This document shows positions 58,523 to 64,000 of a DNA stretch of 64,000 nucleotides, piece by piece. Source of the DNA: Pomphorhynchus laevis. Its lineage: Eukaryota; Acanthocephala; Palaeacanthocephala; Echinorhynchida; Pomphorhynchidae. The notes under the pieces were generated by a model. It had not been told where the DNA came from and did not search any database. It was given only the letters and a program-made list of their open reading frames with translations. A program made the translations under genes and the position numbers. The stretch covers positions 62,001 through 126,000 of the forward strand of contig WNNJ02000497.1 in the NCBI GenBank assembly GCA_012934845.2. The letters run 5' to 3'. The first letter of the stretch is position 1. The number at the start of each line of letters is the position of its first letter.

Positions 58523-59010
58523 ACAATATTTATAAGTTACTCAATATTATTTCTTAATGCGGGTTAGCCATAAACTACGCATTCTCATAACTTAATAAGG
58601 AATTTCTTATTGAGTGAATTATCAAATTAATCTTGTAATCAAACTTATCTTGTAATCGAATTTATCTTGTAATCAAATTAATCTTGTAATCAAATTAATC
58701 TTGTAATCGAATTAATCTTGTAATCAAACTTATCTTGTAATCAAATTTATCTTGTAATCGAATTTATCTTGTAACAGAATTTATCTTGTAAACGAATTAA
58801 TCTTGTGATCAAATTTATCCTGTAATCGGATTTATCTTGTAATCAAATTAATCTTGTAATTGAATTAATTTAGTTAGCAAATTCTACGTATTTAATATAA
58901 TAACCGAATTAATCTTGTAACCGAATTAATCTTGCAATTGAATTACTATTGTAATCAAATTAATCTTGTAATATAATTAATCTTGTAATCGAATTTAATT
59001 TGTAATCGAT
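58523..59010. repeat. 17-bp minisatellite element, second copy
   Basis: The leader AATATTTATAAGTTACTCAA is identical to that at 54,021, followed by the 17-mer ATCTTGTAATCGAATTA repeated to about 59,010. The array ends about 90 bp before the Penelope-like coding frame at 59,099 and may be part of that element's 5' region. Confidence 0.88.
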
Positions 59011-59079
59011 TTTATCTTCTAATAGAATTCCAATCAGCATTCCTATAGTCTGTTTATAGTATACGGTGATTCTAGGGAT

Positions 59080-60900
59080 TAATATGAAATATTAATACTT
59101 GAAACATCTAGATTTAATTGAAAATAGTGAATTAAGGAAAATGCTATCAAAAGGGTATAAATATAGATTAAATAATAACAACGACAAAAATAAAATTTAC
59201 AATTCGTTATATAATAACTTAAATGATTACTTTAGTAAGCTGATTAATAGTGAAAGCTCGAATATATCTAAGATAAACATTTGAAAAGATTATAAAAAGA
59301 TTATATATTTGATAAAATTAAAAATGAGAGAAAATGAAAATAACAAACAATTATAAAAGGAAAGATAAAATTAATAAAGATATGTATAAAGAACTTACTA
59401 AATTAAAGGATAACTATATAATAACAACTAATGATAAAGCTAGTAATAACTTTGTCTTCATGTGGAAACAGCTTTATTATGATATACTAATGAAAGAGGT
59501 TAATTCTAATGATTTAAATGTAAATCCAACATATGAACGTAGTGAGTTGAGTTTAGAAACAATTATTACAAGTCACTGTTCTATAATGGATAAAAAGGGT
59601 ATAAAGGTTGAATTAGATAATAAAACTATACCTATATTATATTGGAATCCAAAATTACATAAAAATCCAATAAAACCTAGGTTCATATGTAGTGCGTTTT
59701 AAATGTACATTAAAACCACTTTCTGTCTATATGAATAAAATACTTAAAGTAATTAAAGCACATTTTAAAAAATATTGCAAGGTAATCGAAATTAATACTG
59801 GTATAAAACACTATTTCAGTATTAATTCTACAAAAGAATTTTTAGAACAGACAAAAGGAATAAATTTTCAAAATATAAATACATACGATTTTAGTACGCT
59901 TTATACAAATCTAGATTTAGTAGATATTAAAGAAGCGTTAGTAAAATTAATTAACCTTATATTCGGAAAAAGATATACATATATATGTTATAATAACTAT
60001 AACGCCTATCTAACAAAAATTAAACCATCAAATAAATATAAATATATGGATAAAATTGAATTAATAGAATCCTTAAATATTTTGATAAATCAAAATTATT
60101 TAAAAGTAGGGACATCTATATTTAGACAAGTAAAAGGTGTTCCAATGGGTGGTAATAGTAGCCCAATTATAGCTGACTTGTTTTTAAGCTTTATAGAATA
60201 TGAATTTGTTCATAACTGTGTAAAAACTAAATCTAAACAATATAAATATATGAAATATATGTTTCGATACATTAATGATATATGTGTATTTAATTCTAAT
60301 AATTTTTATTCAATTAGTGAGCACATTTATCCAGAAAGCCTTATTCTTAACAAAACCAATATTAATGATAAAGAAGGTGTATATCTAGATATGAACATTA
60401 AATTAACATTAACTAAAACTACTATTAATTTATATCGTAAAGATGACATATTTAAATTTACAAGAAACATATTTTTGCATGAGCATTCATGCATACCATA
60501 TAATATAAAATATAATACATTAAATAATGAAATTTTAAGAATTGCAACAATATGTAATAATATTGGCTTTCTTCAAAATCATTTAAATAATTTAATAGAT
60601 ACATATTTTAAACTAGGTTACTATAAAAATAACATCAAGCAGAAAATAGTAAAATATATAAATCAACACAATAATATAAAGAATAAATTTAAACTCTTAA
60701 GTGGCAAATTTTTATGGGATGGATAATAAATAATATACTTTGCATTAGAATAAGATACTAGATAGTTATTTCAGAGGAAATACATCATTAGCATGTATTT
60801 GGCCCCGCTGCTATGTTGGGTAGAGGAGTTAGGGGCCGAAACCTGATAGCATAGCAGTTCCTCCTGATGACCTCTAATTATTATTCTGATACAACGTCTG
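59080..60900 (+). mobile_element. Penelope-like reverse transcriptase element, nearly complete, no endonuclease seen
   Basis: Coding frames at 59,099-59,284, 59,334-59,702 and 59,692-60,726. In order: a Lys/Asn-rich N-terminal part; TTNDKASNNFVFMWKQLYYD; YWNPKLHKNPIKPRFICS; NTYDFSTLYTNLDLVDIKEAL, the catalytic Asp block A; VKGVPMGGNSSPIIADLF, block B; MFRYINDICVFNSN, block C in place of the usual RYIDDI; YLDMNIKLTL; and a C-terminal domain ending KLLSGKFLWDG. These are hallmarks of Penelope-like reverse transcriptases, but no GIY-YIG domain is readable, as in endonuclease-lacking clades. The clade is not resolved. Not quite intact: about two breaks. A structured 3' region at 60,773-60,875 follows. 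Base composition is more AT-rich than in the host genes. Confidence 0.85.
60773..60875 (+). other. structured 3' region of the Penelope-like element (interleaved stems)
   Basis: Five complementary pairs sit in 103 bases. AGAGG (60,773) with CCTCT (60,871) closes the set. AAATACAT (60,778) with ATGTATTT (60,793) forms a hairpin. GGCCCC (60,801) with GGGGCC (60,832) and CTGCTATG (60,808) with CATAGCAG (60,850) interleave as a pseudoknot. GAGGA (60,823) with TCCTC (60,859) interleaves again. Stems abut with almost no linkers, which argues for a folded RNA. Confidence 0.6.
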
Positions 60901-61934
60901 TTATTTATTAGTCAATTCATAAAAATGACGTTTATTTTAAATTTCATTTTTTTAACTTGATTTAAATTATAGAAAATCTAAAAACAATTATTAATTTTAT
61001 TATTTAATTATTAAATTTTGATTTAGCATTATTATGTTTTGTTTATTTTATAATTATATTAAATACGTAGACTCAGTTAGCTGATTTAATTTGTCCATTA
61101 TTCTTGTAAGACAACGGACTACTATTCTAGAGGCGGATGAAAGTGCTCTATGTGCCATATCCGACCAGAGGGCCACCGTTTGTCCATATTTGAGGATTTA
61201 AATAATACAGAGGGTGGTGAGCGATGTGAGAAAATGTTATGAGTGGAAGGATTGTGGAGGTTGGTGGAGGTGATTTTGATTGAGGGATTAGGTTATTTAA
61301 ACCAGGGATTTGCAAGCTTAAGCACTTAAGTGGCTATTTCTTTAAGACAGCTACTAATGATTTCATCTTATAGTGAAAAAGGTTTAAAATACGTTAAATT
61401 GTATAGCTTGAATCCCGGATCAAACACTAATTTATAGCCTTATCAATGAGATCATAAATACATATATCAGGCAGTCAGTGGCAGAATATTTGAAAATTTA
61501 AATCAGCGATTATTTAAGTTGCGAAAATTCATCATAGTGTATTTAATTAGTATACTTTAACTTATCTGAATTATTATAGTATTTATATTTGAAAGACGTA
61601 ATTGAGATGCTTTTAAGTCGATGTTTTTAACAATATTGCATTTGACGTCAAAATCTTGCAGAGCTACGACTTTTACATACCTAGATACGAATTGAAATAA
61701 CGTACGATTTGCTTCCAGCATGTTTTCATCAGGACATCATCACTGATATATAAAAATGATTTTATTCAGTTGACGTTCAATTCTGGTGACTTACAATGAT
61801 CACTCGATGCCTTACTATCGAATACCAAAGGATAAACTACTAATCGACACTTGCAAACCGGTTTCGATATCCAGGTCATAAAATCCAAAATACACAATAG
61901 ATTCGAGTGGAGGAATAAGTGATGCATGAATTCT
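60901..61934. other. unassigned region
   Basis: No gene is seen. Around 61,110-61,290 the sequence is unusually G-rich for the region (GGTGGTGAGCGATGTGAG, GTGGAGGTTGGTGGAGGTG). Near 61,715-61,745, CATGTTTTCATCAGGACATC resembles the inverted tail of the retroelement repeats described elsewhere. Confidence 0.45.
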
Positions 61935-62056
61935 TCTGTTCTACAAAAGAATTTTTAGAACACACAAAAGGCATAAATTTCCTGAATATAAATACGTACG
62001 ATTTTAGTACAAATCTAGATTTAGAAGCGTTAGTAAAATTAATTAATCTTATGATA
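61935..62056 (+). pseudogene. short Penelope-like reverse transcriptase fragment
   Basis: CTACAAAAGAATTTTTAGAA, TAAATACGTACGATTTTAGT and AGCGTTAGTAAAATTAATTA match 59,827-59,957 of the longer copy, with a small internal deletion. It covers only the block A region. Confidence 0.85.
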
Positions 62057-62059
62057 TTA

Positions 62060-62119
62060 TAATAAGATATATTATATACCTTAATATATATATTATTATA
62101 AATAATACTATAATATATA

Positions 62120-62178
<59 letters not shown>
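62060..62178. repeat. AT dinucleotide microsatellite
   Basis: Mostly pure (AT)n from about 62,128 to 62,175, preceded by imperfect TATAATATA runs. Confidence 0.95.
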
Positions 62179-62179
<1 letters not shown>

Positions 62180-62284
62180 GTTGTTACACCTGCCCTGGGA
62201 CACTCACTGGTGTACTCATAAATATATCACTATGTTTTCCTCATGCCTGGTGTTTATGCCTCTTTATAAGGAAAACATAGTGAT

Positions 62285-62910
62285 GCATATATATACTAAA
62301 TGGTGTTGCTTGATAGACTGGACTTCGATTCACGACTTTCAGTCACCATGTCACTTCTAAACGACCACTTCAGCATCGCAATGATGAGTACCCGGCAACA
62401 CTCATCAGTAGAATGAGGTACACACCAGTCGTTTCGGTCTATAAAGCAACACCATTTAGTATAAATTCCGTATTTCGTAAGAAATCCTGGACCGTTGTCT
62501 ACTCAGCACATCCGTGCACTACTATTATACCTGCCGTATTCATTTAGGAACCAACGAGTGCAGCGACAATTCAGCAACAACCTCTGCCTAGTTTTTAAGG
62601 ATGGTCCGCATAGCAATTCGATTTGGTTAAGAGCGTAAGCCTCAGACAATAAGGCAAAATGTCGGAAACGCCTTTATTCACAATGTCACACAGGCAACCG
62701 AAACGACCAGTGTGTACCTCATTCTACTAATGAGTGTTGCCAGGTACTTATTATTTCGATGCTGAAGTGGTCGTCTAGAAGTGACATGGTGACTGAAAGT
62801 CGTGAATCGAAGTCCAGTCTATCAAGCAACACCATTTAGTATAAATTCCGAATTTCGTAAGAAATCCTGGACCGTTGTCTACTCAGCACATCCGTGCACT
62901 ACTATTATAT
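62285..62910. repeat. 281/362-bp repeat family, head-to-head inverted copies
   Basis: From about 62,287 to 62,440 the repeat reads in reverse (AAATGGTGTTGCTTGATAGA to ACCAGTCGTTTCGG). At about 62,445 it switches to the forward sense (AAGCAACACCATTTAGTATA) and runs for one full unit plus a partial one to about 62,908, ending in a TATATA run. The forward part includes TTTAAGGATGGTCCGCATAG and GTCGGAAACGCCTTTATTCA, as in RPB1 introns 10 and 11. Confidence 0.92.
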
Positions 62911-63215
62911 ATATCACGTTTTTAATATTAAAATTGTAAAAAAGTTTAATTTTTTTTAAATTATTCTATAAATTTATTATTTAATAATAAATTTATTTAT
63001 TATTTATTATTTAATAATAAATAATATTTATTATTTTATATTAAAATAGTGTGATCAGGATCTGTAGAAAATAGTAAAATAATTAAGTAAAAACGAACTA
63101 GATTCGCATAAAATGAAAGCATTAGACTAGCCTTTTTGCATTCACAAAGTAAATGCCAGATCTATTAGAAGTGTGACTTGATAATAATAAGATTTTCTTA
63201 CTAATACAAAAACAG
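62911..63215. other. AT-rich spacer
   Basis: No gene is seen. The poly-A/T-rich stretch at 62,930-63,050 is followed by unique sequence that probably includes the 3' untranslated part of the LINE on the minus strand. Confidence 0.5.
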
Positions 63216-64000
63216 TGATAAATAAAGTGATTAAAAAGTCAGTCAAAAAACAAGATTCTCTTTCTTCTCTTAATCAAGTCTTCATACCGATATTACGGCC
63301 TCAAATCCAGAGGGATTTGAGCCCAACAACCTATCCAACACGCCGCTTTCCGACTGAACCACCCGGGGTCTCTCAGCCCCCGAAGAGTCCAGTCGGTGAG
63401 GACTATGCTGGGTAAACACGAGACGAGGAGCTTAAGAAACCTTAGCCTTTGCTCTGGGGGACGTCCTCTTGAATAGAAGACTAATCTCGAGATAGCCCAA
63501 GTGCCCCAAAGGCGCACTTGGGTTTTCCATTTCAACGAAAGATGCTGAGCCCGTTTCAGGGTCAACCTAGCTTTTTTCAGTATACGTTTGAGTCTATCCA
63601 GGTCAGCTTTTGCCGACCAGTTCACCGTAATGGTGAACCCCAGGTATTTTACTCGACTTGTAAAGGTGGGAAGTGGTTCAGAGGCAAAAAATAAAGGAGG
63701 GCGCAGAGAGTGCTAATCTCTTAAGGTTTTGTTCGTCGCAGGTGATCCATGAAAGACGACCACCTGCAATTTGGCGGAGTTTAACATAAGGTTGGATATG
63801 GGTAACTGATCTTTTAATCTTAAAAAGAAACGGCTGATGTCAGAGACTACGTCTTTACACCTGTGTCCAGTAAACAGGGCTGTGGTGTCATCAGCGTGCA
63901 CCACAAGACGTTGTTCGCGTTTAAATATTTTGAATAGATTAATAGAGGCAGCAAGATATAAGATAGGAGAAAGTGGGAATCCTTGAGGCACACCAGTAAT
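63216..64000 (-). pseudogene. LINE, family B, 3' part (cut by the window edge)
   Basis: Minus strand. The frame 63,991-63,713 begins MPQGFPLSPILYLAASINLF (block B, usually GVPQGSPLSP) and contains RLVVHADDTTALFTGHRC (block C, FADDT type) and LMLNSAKLQVVVFHGSP (block D). After a frame change, VKYLGFTITVNWSAKADLD, RILKKARLTLKRAQH and WAISRLVFYSRG continue to 63,293. The block order and the VKYLG box fit Jockey/CR1/R1-type LINEs; the exact clade is unsettled. At least one frame change near 63,690. The 5' part lies beyond base 64,000. Confidence 0.82.

Noticed and set aside
60773-60875. Standard hammerhead or HDV ribozyme
   Set aside because: CTGATGA lacks a following GAAA at the right place, and the base before AAA does not fit. 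For HDV the P4 and L3 parts are too short. Kept as an unassigned structured RNA.

Overview
The window is AT-rich DNA from an invertebrate animal. The evidence is split genes with GT..AG introns, a metazoan-type RNA polymerase II largest subunit with a heptad tail, a GATOR2 subunit, a COP9 signalosome subunit, and several families of non-LTR and Penelope-like retroelements. I cannot name the species. Four host protein genes are supported. Three are read as single exons: a MOSPD2-like CRAL-TRIO protein and WDR59 on the plus strand, and COP9 subunit 4 on the minus strand. The fourth is a 12-exon RPB1 gene on the minus strand that spans about 24.6 kb.

Layout. From base 1 to about 11,240 lies a satellite array of roughly 25 units of about 446 bp; it continues beyond the left edge. 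The CRAL-TRIO gene (12,427-13,086) and the WDR59 gene (14,848-17,559) follow. From 17.6 to 26.3 kb is a dense transposon zone: a Penelope-like fossil, a 12-copy 112-bp tandem array, a large inverted repeat, two joined LINE fragments, a tRNA-derived SINE inserted into a Penelope-like element, and a DNA-transposon end next to its own MITE. COP9 subunit 4 lies at 26,805-27,875. Dispersed repeats and another Penelope fossil fill 28-30.3 kb.

RPB1 runs from 55,292 down to 30,737. I placed all 12 exons by matching conserved RPB1 blocks to splice sites. The joined exons make 6,504 nt, a whole number of codons, which gives 2,167 residues. Several introns are tiny (50, 55 and 67 bp). Others reach 1.4-6.2 kb and are full of repeats, including a 281/362-bp repeat family shared by introns 10 and 11 and the far right of the window. 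The C-terminal domain has about 50-55 heptads, but few match the consensus and most end in Q or K.

Upstream of RPB1 are a decayed pogo/Tigger-like transposase, simple AT repeats, a 17-bp minisatellite whose sister copy lies in RPB1 intron 2 with a 20-bp target duplication, and a nearly complete Penelope-like reverse transcriptase with a strongly structured 3' region. The right end holds an inverted pair of the 281/362-bp repeats and the 3' part of a second LINE family.

The host genes work in unrelated housekeeping roles: membrane contact or lipid binding, nutrient signalling to TORC1, cullin deneddylation, and mRNA synthesis. I see no operon-like logic. The most notable signals are structured repeats, nested insertions and the unusual polymerase tail.
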